DNA of 64,000 nucleotides from Oceanisphaera avium (lineage in GTDB: Bacteria; Pseudomonadota; Gammaproteobacteria; Enterobacterales; Aeromonadaceae), in assembly GCF_002157875.1 (NCBI RefSeq), contig NZ_CP021376.1:1992501-2056500 (forward strand). Direction: 5' to 3'. The notes under the pieces are model-generated. The model was not told where the DNA came from and ran no database searches. It saw nothing but the letters and a program-made list of their open reading frames with translations. This document shows positions 1-8,515 of this stretch, in pieces. The translations under genes and the position numbers were made by a program. Numbering within the stretch: the stretch's first letter is position 1; every line of letters starts with the position of its first letter.

Positions 1-15
1 GCATCCCGTTGTATT

Positions 16-21
16 CGTCAA
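16..21 (-). promoter_or_regulatory. Possible -35 element of a second (P2-like) rRNA promoter
   Basis: TTGACG on the minus strand lies about 100 bases downstream of the P1 -35. A 16-17 base spacer would put the -10 off the left edge, so the promoter cannot be confirmed. Tandem rrn promoters are usual in gammaproteobacteria. Confidence 0.35.
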
Positions 22-87
22 GTGTTTGTTTGAACTTAATTTCTGTTCTCTCAAATCCTTGTGACCGTGAGCGCTTGCCCGGTGTCA

Positions 88-150
88 GTGGATGCGCATT
101 ATAGGGAGCGACAGATTTAGCGCAAGCGCTTTTATGATTTAAATCACCTT
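88..150 (-). promoter_or_regulatory. rRNA operon P1-type promoter, reading leftward out of the window
   Basis: Read on the minus strand, a TTGCGC -35 (120-125), a 16-base spacer and a perfect TATAAT -10 (98-103) are followed by the GC-rich discriminator GCGCATCCAC. The 16-base spacer and GC-rich discriminator are hallmarks of stringently controlled rrn P1 promoters. An A/T-rich tract just upstream (131-150) looks like an UP element. The order trmA-btuB-murI-rrn is known from Escherichia coli, and here murI and btuB also read left. The rRNA operon itself lies outside the window, so its presence is inferred. Confidence 0.8.
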
Positions 151-454
151 TTTAGCACTGACCGCTTAAATACTCAGCAAGCCCACATGATACCCACAAA
201 GTTATACACAAATATTATTTACTTTGCGCTAAGTGCTGCCAAACAAATAATAAGAGCCATGCAGGATGGCTTAAATAAAGCGTTATTTAGGAGCTTCTTA
301 GTCGCTAAATAGCTTTTTAGATCACAAATATAGCGCTTAACGCGAACAAGCATTACTCCCTAGCTCATTTGAAGCTATGCTGTTATCGGTAGCTAATATT
401 AAGCTACCATTTTTGTGCGCTTATACATTCATCCACTTTGAGATTGGACTGCTG

Positions 455-922
455 ATGAAGTTATCCCATTATCCTGTTTATATTCAGTCTGCCCTTTACG
501 CAATTATTTTAGCCATTATCGGCTATTTAGTTGTGGACTGGGCTGCGCCTGCGCTTTCTTCTGCTGCCTGTTTAGCTATTGGCCTGCTGATAGGAGGTTT
601 TTTTGTTCCGTTATTAACCCGCTCTCCCGTACCGGCGGCGATTCCTACTACTACTCTATATGTCGGTAACCTGCCCTATCGGGCAAATGAAGCTTCTGTT
701 CGCGCCTTGTTTGAAGAGTTTGGCCAAGTGCTATCGGTACGTTTAATGAAAGATAAACATACTGGTAAACGTCGTGGCTTTGGTTTTGTAGAAATGCCCA
801 GCGATGCAGCACTGGCTGCTCAGCAAGGGTTAAACGATTCTGAGTTTCAACAACGTACTTTAAAAGTACGTGAAGCAAATGAGCGCAAAGATGAGGACGA
901 TAACGCCGAGCAAACGGCTTAG
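455..922 (+). CDS. Membrane-anchored RRM RNA-binding protein
   Basis: A protein of 155 residues. The N-terminal part has two hydrophobic segments (about residues 8-28 and 33-54), followed by one RNA recognition motif. RNP2 is LYVGNL and RNP1 is RGFGFVEM, both complete, so RNA binding is well supported. The tail is short and charged. I chose the ATG at 455 because the protein then begins just before the first helix; an in-frame start at 377 would add 26 residues without an obvious ribosome site. Small RRM proteins with two membrane helices occur in Vibrio and relatives; their role is not established. It converges on murI with one base between the stop codons. Confidence 0.8.
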   Translation: MKLSHYPVYIQSALYAIILAIIGYLVVDWAAPALSSAACLAIGLLIGGFFVPLLTRSPVPAAIPTTTLYVGNLPYRANEASVRALFEEFGQVLSVRLMKDKHTGKRRGFGFVEMPSDAALAAQQGLNDSEFQQRTLKVREANERKDEDDNAEQTA

Positions 923-923
923 C

Positions 924-1772
924 TTATTGCTCCTTTAATAACTTATTTAGATTAGGCTCAAAACAGTTAAGCTCACTAAAGCCTTCTTTCTTAAAAGCCC
1001 TCGCTTGTTGCAGGGCTTTTTTTGTAAGTTCAGTACAAAATAATAAGCCCGCTTTACCTTCCGGAGCTAACTCTTGACTAAGTGTGCATGCCGGCTGCAA
1101 CAATAAATAACTCACTCGTCGAGCGATGGCGGCTCCAGAATCTATAAGCTTAACTTGCGGCAAGCATTGATTGATCTCAGTTGCCAATAGTGGGAAATGG
1201 GTACAGCCCAAGACTAGGGTATCTGGACCCCGATTTCCCGACCAAGGCGCTAGTATCTGTTTCAGTCGCTTTATATCTACGGGTAGCCCCGCTAATTTGT
1301 CTTCCGCCATCTTCACTAACTCAGTCGTACCCAACATAGAAACTTGGATATCGGGGGCAAAGCTTTGCACGAGCTCAGCGGTATAGCGGCGAGATATTGT
1401 GCCCGGTGTCGCTAATAATCCAATATGAGCGGGCTTAGCTAACGTTTGATGTTGGCGACTGTATTCGGCGGCGGGTTTAATGGCCGGTACTACGCCGACG
1501 ATAGGAATAGATAACTGCGCTCGCAGCGCCGGCAGCACATAAGTACTAGCGGTATTGCAAGCAATAACCGCAATATCTACCGAGTGCTGTTTAACAAAGG
1601 TGCTAAACAGCTCGACTACTCGTGCCACTAAACGTGGCTCACTTAATTCTCCATAGGGGAAGTAAGCATTATCAAATAAATAGAGATATTGCTGAGCTGG
1701 GATCCTTTTGCTGAGCTCGCGATAGACAGACAAGCCGCCCATACCAGAGTCGAAAATTAAAATGTTTGCCAC
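924..1772 (-). CDS. murI: Glutamate racemase
   Basis: Converts L-glutamate to D-glutamate for peptidoglycan precursors in the cytoplasm. The start of the protein shows the IFDSGMGG motif. The two catalytic cysteines lie in VIACNTAST and LGCTHFPLL, as in the Asp/Glu racemase family. The predicted length of 282 residues matches the family (E. coli 285). I prefer the GTG at 1772, preceded by AGGAAA at good spacing; an in-frame ATG at 1802 would add ten residues. It lies downstream of btuB as in enteric bacteria, but a terminator separates the two, so it probably has its own promoter. Confidence 0.95.
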   Translation of the reverse strand: MANILIFDSGMGGLSVYRELSKRIPAQQYLYLFDNAYFPYGELSEPRLVARVVELFSTFVKQHSVDIAVIACNTASTYVLPALRAQLSIPIVGVVPAIKPAAEYSRQHQTLAKPAHIGLLATPGTISRRYTAELVQSFAPDIQVSMLGTTELVKMAEDKLAGLPVDIKRLKQILAPWSGNRGPDTLVLGCTHFPLLATEINQCLPQVKLIDSGAAIARRVSYLLLQPACTLSQELAPEGKAGLLFCTELTKKALQQARAFKKEGFSELNCFEPNLNKLLKEQ

Positions 1773-1838
1773 CGGTTTTCCTTTCTCTGGTAAAGCCCTC
1801 ATTGCGATATTGATATCATAACGCTAAAGCTGAGAATG

Positions 1839-1862
1839 AAAAAGCCGGCACTAGGCCGGCTT
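1839..1862 (-). terminator. Intrinsic terminator downstream of btuB
   Basis: On the minus strand the stem AAGCCGGC / GCCGGCTT with a five-base loop is followed by a run of T. It would end btuB transcription before murI. Confidence 0.85.
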
Positions 1863-1890
1863 AGAGTCGATTTTTAATACTTAACTGTGT

Positions 1891-3714
1891 TTAAAAACGG
1901 TAATCGGCACCGACGTAGAACTCCATGTCGGGAGCGTCGTAGCCACTAACTACCTGATAGTCTTTATCGAACAGATTATTAATCTTGCCGTTTAGAGTTA
2001 GCTGCTGCGTTAACGGATACCGCGCCCCTATGTTCCATATGGTGTAGGAAGGAGAGTAGGTGCTTGCAAAGGAAATTGCATCAGGGGTTTCTCTATCACC
2101 TACATACAAAACCTGCGCAAAAAAATTGATATTCGCAACATCCATATCACCGGTCCAACTTGCTTTTCGCTTAGCGCGATTAGATAGCTGCTTAGCCGTT
2201 TTAACATCTTCGGCATCTGTGTATTCGTAGCTAGCAATATGGTGAATAGGCCCAGTACTCACCTTAACTACCAATTCAACACCTTTAATAATCACATCGG
2301 TATTATCTTTTTTAGTCGGTGTTTGGTTAAACAGTAATCCTTTAATATCATTACGATATAAGTTCAACTGCCAATCGAGTAATGGATAATTACCTAATAG
2401 CGATAACTCTAAACTTTCAGACTTTTCAGGCTCGGGGTTACCTGTCAAGTAGTGTAAATCAGTAAAGCTAGGAGCTTTAAACGCGGTTCCATAGCTTAAC
2501 GTAGTCCTATGCTGCTCTGATAGCTCTAACGATAGCGCACTTTGCCAAATACCATGCGAGCCAAACTGCTCATTATCATCGACGCGCCCAGTCAACTCGA
2601 AAGATATAGGCTCCCAAGTATGAAAAATAGAAGTAAATATACCAGTGTTATCTCGATCTGGTAAGTCATATCCAACTAACTGGCCTGACATCCAATCTAC
2701 AGTTTTAGACTTAGAAAGAAGCCTATCTTGCTGCCAATCTACACCAAATATCACATAGTTTTGCTTGGTGTAATTGTACTGTACTAAACCATCAAAACGA
2801 GTGGTTGCAGTACTAGTATTAGTTGCACTATTACGACTATTTTCTTTTTTCCAGCTTTCCAGTTCATGCTCACCATAGCTAGCATTTAACTGGCCAGTTA
2901 ATTGCTGACCTTGATATCGTAATCCAGTATCGAATTGATAGGTTTCAGAATTACTAGTGTCGGGGAAACCGTCATAATCAACGTTATTTTCCCAACTATT
3001 AAAATTAGCATCCCAAGTCCAAGCCTGATTGAGCTTATGTTCAACACCAAAAGTAAGGTTTTTACTATCGAATCCATCACGATCGTTTTCAGTATTAGTA
3101 GAGGTCACGTCATAACCACGAGTTTCTCGGTATCCTGTAGCTAATTGTAAACGTGTGTCGTCCGTCACCCACTGATTGATGGAGATATCGGCGGCATAGT
3201 AGTCATTACTACCAGTGGTCACGCTGAGCTGACGGTCGTTAACTTCAGACGTAGTAATGATATTCACCACTCCGCCAATAGCTCCCGAACCATAGATAGC
3301 GGCGCGGGGGCCACGAATATATTCGATGCGCTCCACGTTATTGACGGGTAACTGACTGAAATCGACATTGGCTCCCACCATTTGCGCCATGGGGCGGCCA
3401 TTCATCAGCACTAATATATGGTTAGAGTTGGTGCCACGAACAAACAAACTTGTTTGTTGGCCAATGCCGCCATTCTGACCTCCGAACTGTAAGCCAGGCA
3501 AGGTTTCGAGCAGATCCACTAACGAGCGCGGTTGGCGGCGTTCAATATCAGCTTTAGTAATGACTTCTACGGGAGTCAGTGCACTGGTCGCCGATTGCTT
3601 TACTTTGCTATAAATAGTGATTTCGGTGGCATCATCGTTTTGCGAGAGAGTAGAGCTTTGAGCAAGTGTCGCCCACGGCAACAGGGCCGCTGCTGCTAGC
3701 CATTGTTTAGACAT
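1891..3714 (-). CDS. btuB: TonB-dependent vitamin B12 outer-membrane receptor
   Basis: An outer-membrane beta-barrel transporter for cobalamins, 607 residues (E. coli 614). A signal peptide covers about residues 1-19. A short TonB-box-like segment (EITIYSKV, about 31-38) precedes the plug domain, which shows typical receptor phrases such as FVRGTNSNHILVLMNG and VERIEYIRGPRAAIYG. The barrel ends in YRF, a terminal aromatic as expected for BAM-dependent insertion. Assignment to B12 rather than another ligand is strongly supported by the cobalamin riboswitch directly upstream and by its position next to murI. Energy would come from TonB-ExbBD, not encoded here. Confidence 0.95.
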   Translation of the reverse strand: MSKQWLAAAALLPWATLAQSSTLSQNDDATEITIYSKVKQSATSALTPVEVITKADIERRQPRSLVDLLETLPGLQFGGQNGGIGQQTSLFVRGTNSNHILVLMNGRPMAQMVGANVDFSQLPVNNVERIEYIRGPRAAIYGSGAIGGVVNIITTSEVNDRQLSVTTGSNDYYAADISINQWVTDDTRLQLATGYRETRGYDVTSTNTENDRDGFDSKNLTFGVEHKLNQAWTWDANFNSWENNVDYDGFPDTSNSETYQFDTGLRYQGQQLTGQLNASYGEHELESWKKENSRNSATNTSTATTRFDGLVQYNYTKQNYVIFGVDWQQDRLLSKSKTVDWMSGQLVGYDLPDRDNTGIFTSIFHTWEPISFELTGRVDDNEQFGSHGIWQSALSLELSEQHRTTLSYGTAFKAPSFTDLHYLTGNPEPEKSESLELSLLGNYPLLDWQLNLYRNDIKGLLFNQTPTKKDNTDVIIKGVELVVKVSTGPIHHIASYEYTDAEDVKTAKQLSNRAKRKASWTGDMDVANINFFAQVLYVGDRETPDAISFASTYSPSYTIWNIGARYPLTQQLTLNGKINNLFDKDYQVVSGYDAPDMEFYVGADYRF

Positions 3715-3754
3715 ATTATTATTCCTAGTACGCGTAGTGAACAGTAACGGGCCA

Positions 3755-3930
3755 ATCCCGTTGCCTCTTTGGCAGGTTTTCGGACTTAAAGGCTCAAGCT
3801 AGTGCTTACCTAAACGACGGCTTCCCAACCTCATGGCAGTGCCTAATAGTGTCGTCTCGTTCCTTATTACCGCTGCGCGCCAGTTCCGGATTTACACCAG
3901 ATTCCCGTTTATGCCATTTGGCACCAAAGC
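3755..3930 (-). promoter_or_regulatory. Cobalamin riboswitch controlling btuB
   Basis: The minus strand upstream of btuB carries the B12 box AGTCCGAAAACCTGCCA (3770-3786), close to the consensus, and further upstream the conserved GGGAATCTGGTG and CGCAGCGGTAA blocks of the aptamer. The element ends some 40-55 bases before the btuB ATG, as expected for control of translation or early termination by adenosylcobalamin. Exact boundaries are approximate. Confidence 0.95.
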
Positions 3931-3936
3931 GCGGGC

Positions 3937-3965
3937 ATTATAAGGAAAGGGCTGATCGCTGTATA
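3937..3965 (-). promoter_or_regulatory. Probable sigma-70 promoter of the btuB leader
   Basis: A perfect TATAAT (3937-3942) lies just upstream of the riboswitch on the minus strand, with a weak TATACA -35 (3960-3965) at 17 bases. The position is right for a transcript starting at the aptamer's 5' edge. Confidence 0.65.
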
Positions 3966-4121
3966 TGCATAAATAGTTAGTAAATATTCATATGCCTTCG
4001 GAGTGGTGAATATGAGCCAGCTCGCATCTTTAATTAATTTACATTTCTGCAACATTAGCTCTTCTGCTAGGCTATTTTAACTAAGCTTAAGTAGCAGCAA
4101 ATTCGCTAAAGGAGCACAGCA

Positions 4122-5462
4122 ATGGCACGACATCCAAAAAACGAGTCTAAAGTACAGACTAAAGGCTTGCATGAACTTTATGCAGAAGATCCTATCAAGG
4201 CGGATAAGTTAGTATGGGGTCGAGAAACCGACGCACACAGCCGACGGGGATTTCTTAGACGCGGGGGTTTATTTGCTATGGCTACGGCCATTGGTGCCAG
4301 TATCCCTTTTTCTAAACATATGCCTGCAGGGCTTATTCCTGCCGCCTTTGCCCAAACTGATGAGTCATTTTCTATCTCTGGTAAAGAAGGGCTCACCATT
4401 CTTAATGATCGACCATTAAATGCAGAAACACCTCCCCATTTGTTGGACGATAAAATTACGCCCGCTAAGCATATGTTTGTGCGCAATAACGGCCTACCCC
4501 CAGAGGCTAGCGCCTTAGACCCTGCAACTTGGACGTTAGAAATCGCCGGTGAGTCTTGTGAAAAGCCGACCACTTTCACACTGGATGAGCTTAAATCTCG
4601 TTTTAAGCATTACAGCTATCAACTAACTATAGAGTGTGGGGGAAATGGTCGCAGTGAATTTGCGCCTGCTGCCAGTGGTAACCAATGGTCTACGGGCGCC
4701 GTAGCTTGCCCTAAATTTACTGGCGCAAGGCTACGGGACGTATTAGAAGCGTGTGGCATAAAAGAAGATGCGGTTTACATCGGCTATTATGGCGCTGACC
4801 TTCACCCTAGTGGCGATGCCAGTAAAGAGGCTATTTCTCGAGGCGTGCCTATGTCTAAAGCGCTAGAAGATGAAACTCTCATTGCGTGGGCTATGAATGA
4901 TGAAGACATACCGCTTCTTAACGGCCACCCTTTACGGTTAGTGTGTGGTGGCTGGCCTGCCTCCACTTCTGGAAAATGGCTTAAGAAAATAGTTATACGC
5001 GATAAAATTCACGATGGTAATAAGATGGCCGCACCGGCTTATCATGTACCGAAATATCCCGTCGCACCGGGTACCCAAGTACCTAATGAAGACATGGAAA
5101 TTATTACTTCTATGCCCATAAAATCGCTGATCACTTTTCCTAAAAGCGGGATTAATCATACTTTAGGAGAGACGCTCGCGGTACGCGGTCATGCTTGGGC
5201 GGGTGATTTAGAAGTAAAAGAGTTTTATGTTTCTAGCGATTTTGGTGTGACCTGGCAGCAAGCGCAACTGGAACCCCCTGCCAATCGCTTAGCGTGGCAA
5301 CATTGGCACAGTGAATTAACTTTTCCGGAAAAAGGTTATTACGAAATATGGGCGCGCGCCGTAGATAATGAAGGTAAATCGCAACCCATGGTGGTAGCCG
5401 GTTGGAATCCTAAAGGTTATTTAAATAATGCTTGCCATCGCATTGCAGTCCAAGTGGTGTAG
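4122..5462 (+). CDS. sorA: Periplasmic molybdopterin sulfite dehydrogenase, catalytic subunit (SorA-like)
   Basis: Oxidises sulfite to sulfate with a molybdenum cofactor in the periplasm. A twin-arginine signal, SRRGFLRR at residues 40-47 followed by a hydrophobic stretch, exports the folded protein. The oxidoreductase molybdopterin domain follows, with the probable molybdenum-ligand cysteine at 172 in IECGGNGR. The last 110 residues form the Mo-co dimerisation domain. AAAGGAG precedes the ATG. A small cytochrome c gene follows eight bases after the stop, which points to a SorAB-type enzyme rather than SoxCD, whose cytochrome is larger. A SoxC-like role without other sox genes cannot be wholly excluded. 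Confidence 0.85.
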   Translation: MARHPKNESKVQTKGLHELYAEDPIKADKLVWGRETDAHSRRGFLRRGGLFAMATAIGASIPFSKHMPAGLIPAAFAQTDESFSISGKEGLTILNDRPLNAETPPHLLDDKITPAKHMFVRNNGLPPEASALDPATWTLEIAGESCEKPTTFTLDELKSRFKHYSYQLTIECGGNGRSEFAPAASGNQWSTGAVACPKFTGARLRDVLEACGIKEDAVYIGYYGADLHPSGDASKEAISRGVPMSKALEDETLIAWAMNDEDIPLLNGHPLRLVCGGWPASTSGKWLKKIVIRDKIHDGNKMAAPAYHVPKYPVAPGTQVPNEDMEIITSMPIKSLITFPKSGINHTLGETLAVRGHAWAGDLEVKEFYVSSDFGVTWQQAQLEPPANRLAWQHWHSELTFPEKGYYEIWARAVDNEGKSQPMVVAGWNPKGYLNNACHRIAVQVV

Positions 5463-5470
5463 GAGGCTTA

Positions 5471-5833
5471 ATGACACAATCAATTATGGTGAGTTTAGTA
5501 TTATTGAGCTTATCAGCCGCTCCTGCTTTAGCGGCTGAACAGGATCCTCAAACCGGTTTTATAATAGCGCCTGGCTGGGATACGGTGCGCAATAATTGCA
5601 TTGCCTGCCACTCAGCCAATTTAGTCACACAAAATAGCGGCAGCCGTGAACATTGGCTTTCTCTGATCCGCTGGATGCAAGACACTCAAGGGCTGTGGTC
5701 ATTTGATGATAAGACAGAAAATACTATTTTAAGCTACCTAAGCACACACTACGGCCCTAAAGAAGACGCTCGCCGCCCAGCCTTAAGAGCCGATCAACTA
5801 CCCGAAAACCCCTATCGTAAGAAACAAACCTAG
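5471..5833 (+). CDS. sorB: Small c-type cytochrome, electron acceptor of the sulfite dehydrogenase (SorB-like)
   Basis: A secreted monohaem cytochrome c of 120 residues. A signal peptide covers about residues 1-21, and the haem attachment motif CIACH is at 43-47. A methionine near residue 65 could be the distal ligand. AGGAGG ends two bases before the ATG at 5471 region and overlaps the sorA stop, so the two genes are translationally close. It would pass electrons from sulfite oxidation to the respiratory chain. It shows no second haem motif. Confidence 0.8.
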   Translation: MTQSIMVSLVLLSLSAAPALAAEQDPQTGFIIAPGWDTVRNNCIACHSANLVTQNSGSREHWLSLIRWMQDTQGLWSFDDKTENTILSYLSTHYGPKEDARRPALRADQLPENPYRKKQT

Positions 5834-5868
5834 TGTTATCGTTATAAGTCACAAAGAGTGATTAACTG

Positions 5869-5899
5869 GCGTAGCGTTAATAACGCTGCGCTCTTTTTT
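5869..5899 (+). terminator. Intrinsic terminator after sorAB
   Basis: A ten-base stem GCGTAGCGTT / AACGCTGCGC with loop AAT, followed within two bases by six T. It ends the sorAB operon before trmA. Confidence 0.85.
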
Positions 5900-5987
5900 C
5901 ACTGGTTACAACTCGCACTAATGCTCTTTACCCATCTTTCAGAGGTCCGTGCTAGAATTTGCGCTTCGTTTTTAAGAGAGGCACATC

Positions 5988-7085
5988 ATGAGCACAGTGG
6001 TTAATCCGAGCACCTATCAAGCCCAGTTGGACGCTAAAGTCGTGCAGCTGCAGCAGGCGTTTGCGCCTTTTAATCCACCAAGCTTGGATGTGTTTGCATC
6101 AGAACCGGAACATTACCGGATGCGCGCCGAGTTTCGGGTATGGCATGAAGATGAAGACTTGTATTACATCATGTTTGATCAAGAGACTAAACAGCGCTAT
6201 CGAGTTGAACAATTTCCTGCCGCCTCACTATTAATTAACCAAGCAATGCCGCTATTACTTGCCGCTCTTAAACCAGATGCCGTGTTACGGCGCAGTTTAT
6301 TTCAGGTGGATTTTTTATCCTCTTTAAGTGGCGAGCTAGTTATTAGCTTACTTTATCACCGCCAATTAGATGATGAGTGGCAGCAAGCGATGCAAAAAGT
6401 ACGCGACCAACTGCAAGCTCAAAGGATAAATGCCAGTATTATTGGTCGGGCTCGCAAGCAAAAATTAGTACTGGGCCAAGATTATGTAGTGGAAAAATTA
6501 CAGGTGGCCGGTAAAGAATTAATTTATCAGCAAGTAGAAAACAGCTTTACTCAACCTAATGGCCGCATGAATGAGCAGATGCTGAGCTGGGCAGTCGCTG
6601 CCACCCAAGGTGCGAGTGGCGATTTATTAGAGTTATATTGTGGTAATGGTAACTTTTCTCTGGCGTTAGCCGCTAATTTTAAGCGCGTATTAGCCACCGA
6701 AATTGCCAGCTCTTCAGTAAAATCAGCACAATTTAATATTGCCGCCAATAATATCGACAATGTCACTATATTACGGATGTCGGCAGAAGAATTTACTCAG
6801 GCGATGCGGGGAGTGCGCGAGTTTCGCCGGCTGCGCGGCATCGATTTAAGTGATTATGACTGCAATACGATTTTAGTGGATCCGCCCCGTGCTGGGCTAG
6901 ATCAAGAAACGGTTAAACTGGTGCAAGAGTATGACAATATTCTCTATATCTCATGTAACCCAGAGACTTTGCAGCATAACTTAGTTAGTTTGAGCAACAG
7001 TCATACCATTGAGCACTTTGCACTCTTTGATCAGTTTCCTTATACCCATCACGTAGAAGCGGGGGTCTATCTAAAAAGACGGTGA
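5988..7085 (+). CDS. trmA: tRNA (uracil-54-C5)-methyltransferase
   Basis: Makes ribothymidine at position 54 of tRNA (and a site in tmRNA) using S-adenosylmethionine. It has 365 residues (E. coli 366). The SAM-binding segment [16 protein letters not shown], the DPPRAGLD motif and the catalytic cysteine in YISCNPETL (about residue 323) are all present. The C-terminal FPYTHHVE carries the general-base glutamate. AGAGAGG precedes the ATG. The gene has its own gap after the sorAB terminator. Proximity to btuB-murI is as in enterics, though here sorAB separates them. Confidence 0.96.
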   Translation: MSTVVNPSTYQAQLDAKVVQLQQAFAPFNPPSLDVFASEPEHYRMRAEFRVWHEDEDLYYIMFDQETKQRYRVEQFPAASLLINQAMPLLLAALKPDAVLRRSLFQVDFLSSLSGELVISLLYHRQLDDEWQQAMQKVRDQLQAQRINASIIGRARKQKLVLGQDYVVEKLQVAGKELIYQQVENSFTQPNGRMNEQMLSWAVAATQGASGDLLELYCGNGNFSLALAANFKRVLATEIASSSVKSAQFNIAANNIDNVTILRMSAEEFTQAMRGVREFRRLRGIDLSDYDCNTILVDPPRAGLDQETVKLVQEYDNILYISCNPETLQHNLVSLSNSHTIEHFALFDQFPYTHHVEAGVYLKRR

Positions 7086-7110
7086 GGAGTGAGGGGTAAA
7101 GGGTAAAAAA
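7081..7110 (+). repeat. GTGAGG-type intergenic repeat, partial copy
   Basis: The purine-rich stretch beginning GGTGAGGAGTGAGGGG and continuing with GTAAAGGGT overlaps the trmA stop codon. It resembles one arm of similar sequences at 16885-16948, 49724-49794 and 56551-56640, suggesting a degenerate dispersed element. Confidence 0.45.
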
Positions 7111-7144
7111 CAAGATAAAACCGATTTTTCCACGAAACGCGATC

Positions 7145-7172
7145 AAAAAAGGGAGCTGACGCTCCCTTTTTT
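7145..7172. terminator. Bidirectional terminator between trmA and the malic enzyme gene
   Basis: GGGAGC TGAC GCTCCC flanked by A6 on the left and T6 on the right. It serves the convergent genes on both strands. Confidence 0.9.
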
Positions 7173-7188
7173 CTAGCATGCGAGAAGA

Positions 7189-8433
7189 TTAATCCAGCAT
7201 GTAATTTTCTGGTAATTCAGCACGCGCTACGCCAGACTCAACAGCAGCAATGGCTACGGCACGAGCAACACGTGGTAACAAACGTGGGTCCATTGGCTTA
7301 GGAATTACGTAGTCTGGACCAAACTCCAGTTTCTCGTAACCAGACGCGTCCAACACCTCTTGTGGCACAGCTTCTTTAGCCAAACCACGAATCGCTTCTA
7401 CGGCGGCAACTTTCATTTCATCGTTAATCTGTGAAGCGCGAACATCTAATGCGCCACGGAAGATGAAAGGGAAGCACAGTACGTTATTAACTTGGTTAGG
7501 ATAGTCAGAACGACCGGTACCCATAACTAAGTCTTGACGAGTCGCGTGCGCTAACTCAGGCTTGATTTCTGGATCTGGGTTAGAGCAGGCAAAGATAACT
7601 GGCTTATCGGCCATCATTGAAACAGCAGAAGCTGGCAATACGTCTGGGCCTGAAACGCCAACGAATACGTCTGCATCTTGCATCACGTCTTCTAGAGTGC
7701 GCTTGTCGGTGTTGTTAGCAAACAAAGACTTATACTCGTTCAAGTCTTCACGACGAGAATGAATCACACCGTTACGGTCTAACATATAGATGTTTTCGCG
7801 CAGTGCGCCACACTTGATCAGCAGTTGCATACAAGCAACGGCTGCCGCACCGGCACCCATACAGACGATTTGAGCGTCTTCGATGCTCTTGCCCTGCACT
7901 TCAAGGGAATTGATTAAACCCGCAGCAGTAACAATAGCAGTACCGTGTTGGTCATCATGGAACACAGGTACATTACAACGCTCAATCAGCGCTTTTTCGA
8001 TCTCAAAGCACTCAGGTGCCTTGATATCTTCTAAGTTAATGCCACCAAAGGTGTCGGCAATAGCCGCGACTACTTGGATAAACTCTTCAGTAGTACGGTG
8101 CGTTACTTCGATATCCACAGAATCGATATTAGCGAAGCGCTTAAACAATAACGCTTTACCTTCCATAACGGGCTTAGAAGCCAATGGGCCTAAGTTACCC
8201 AGACCTAAGATAGCGGTACCGTTAGTAATAACGGCAACTAAGTTACCTTTACCGGTATATTTGTAAGCGTTCTCTGGATCAGCTGCAATTTCGCGCACTG
8301 GCTCAGCCACACCTGGGCTGTAAGCTAAGGCGAGATCCTGAGCGGTTTCTGCCGGCTTACTAATTTCAACAGAGATCTTTCCAGGAGTTGGGAAAGCATG
8401 ATAATCGAGCGCTTTTTGACGGAAGTCGGACAT
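7189..8433 (-). CDS. Single-domain malic enzyme (oxaloacetate-decarboxylating)
   Basis: Converts malate to pyruvate, CO2 and NAD(P)H. About 414 residues from the ATG at 8433; an ATG 21 codons further upstream would add a non-conserved leader. The malic N-domain contains YSPGVAEP and VITNGTAILGLGN. The metal/substrate part has VPVFHDDQHGTA, and the nucleotide-binding loop is MGAGAAA. It lacks the C-terminal phosphotransacetylase-like domain of E. coli MaeB (759 residues), so it is the short form seen in Vibrio and Aeromonas near rpmE and priA. Cofactor preference cannot be read safely from the sequence. A possible operator lies upstream. Confidence 0.93.
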   Translation of the reverse strand: MSDFRQKALDYHAFPTPGKISVEISKPAETAQDLALAYSPGVAEPVREIAADPENAYKYTGKGNLVAVITNGTAILGLGNLGPLASKPVMEGKALLFKRFANIDSVDIEVTHRTTEEFIQVVAAIADTFGGINLEDIKAPECFEIEKALIERCNVPVFHDDQHGTAIVTAAGLINSLEVQGKSIEDAQIVCMGAGAAAVACMQLLIKCGALRENIYMLDRNGVIHSRREDLNEYKSLFANNTDKRTLEDVMQDADVFVGVSGPDVLPASAVSMMADKPVIFACSNPDPEIKPELAHATRQDLVMGTGRSDYPNQVNNVLCFPFIFRGALDVRASQINDEMKVAAVEAIRGLAKEAVPQEVLDASGYEKLEFGPDYVIPKPMDPRLLPRVARAVAIAAVESGVARAELPENYMLD

Positions 8434-8491
8434 TCTACGAGTACCCTGATGCGATTGAAGACAATTAAACGATTGATGTGTGAACAAGTTT

Positions 8492-8515
8492 ATCACAATG
8501 TTTGTACAATGTGAT
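8492..8515. promoter_or_regulatory. Inverted repeat upstream of the malic enzyme gene, possible operator
   Basis: ATCACAATG and CAATGTGAT, eight of nine positions complementary, are separated by six bases and lie about 60 bases before the start codon at 8433. Size and location suit a dimeric regulator. The order of half-sites (TCACA outside TGTGA) is the reverse of a CRP site, so no regulator is assigned. Confidence 0.4.

Noticed and set aside
202-210. TTATACACA, a perfect DnaA-box match
   Set aside because: A single nine-base box without neighbours, AT-rich unwinding repeats or flanking origin genes; one such match is expected by chance in a window of this size.
377-454. Upstream start for the RRM protein
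   Set aside because: Adds 26 residues that do not look conserved and has no ribosome site; the ATG at 455 is better.
4178-4579. Long antisense open frame inside sorA
   Set aside because: Only the mirror of a strongly coding region; no ribosome site or recognisable protein.
8492-8515. CRP-binding site before the malic enzyme gene
   Set aside because: The half-sites are in the wrong order (TCACA outside, TGTGA inside) and wrongly spaced; kept only as an unassigned operator candidate.
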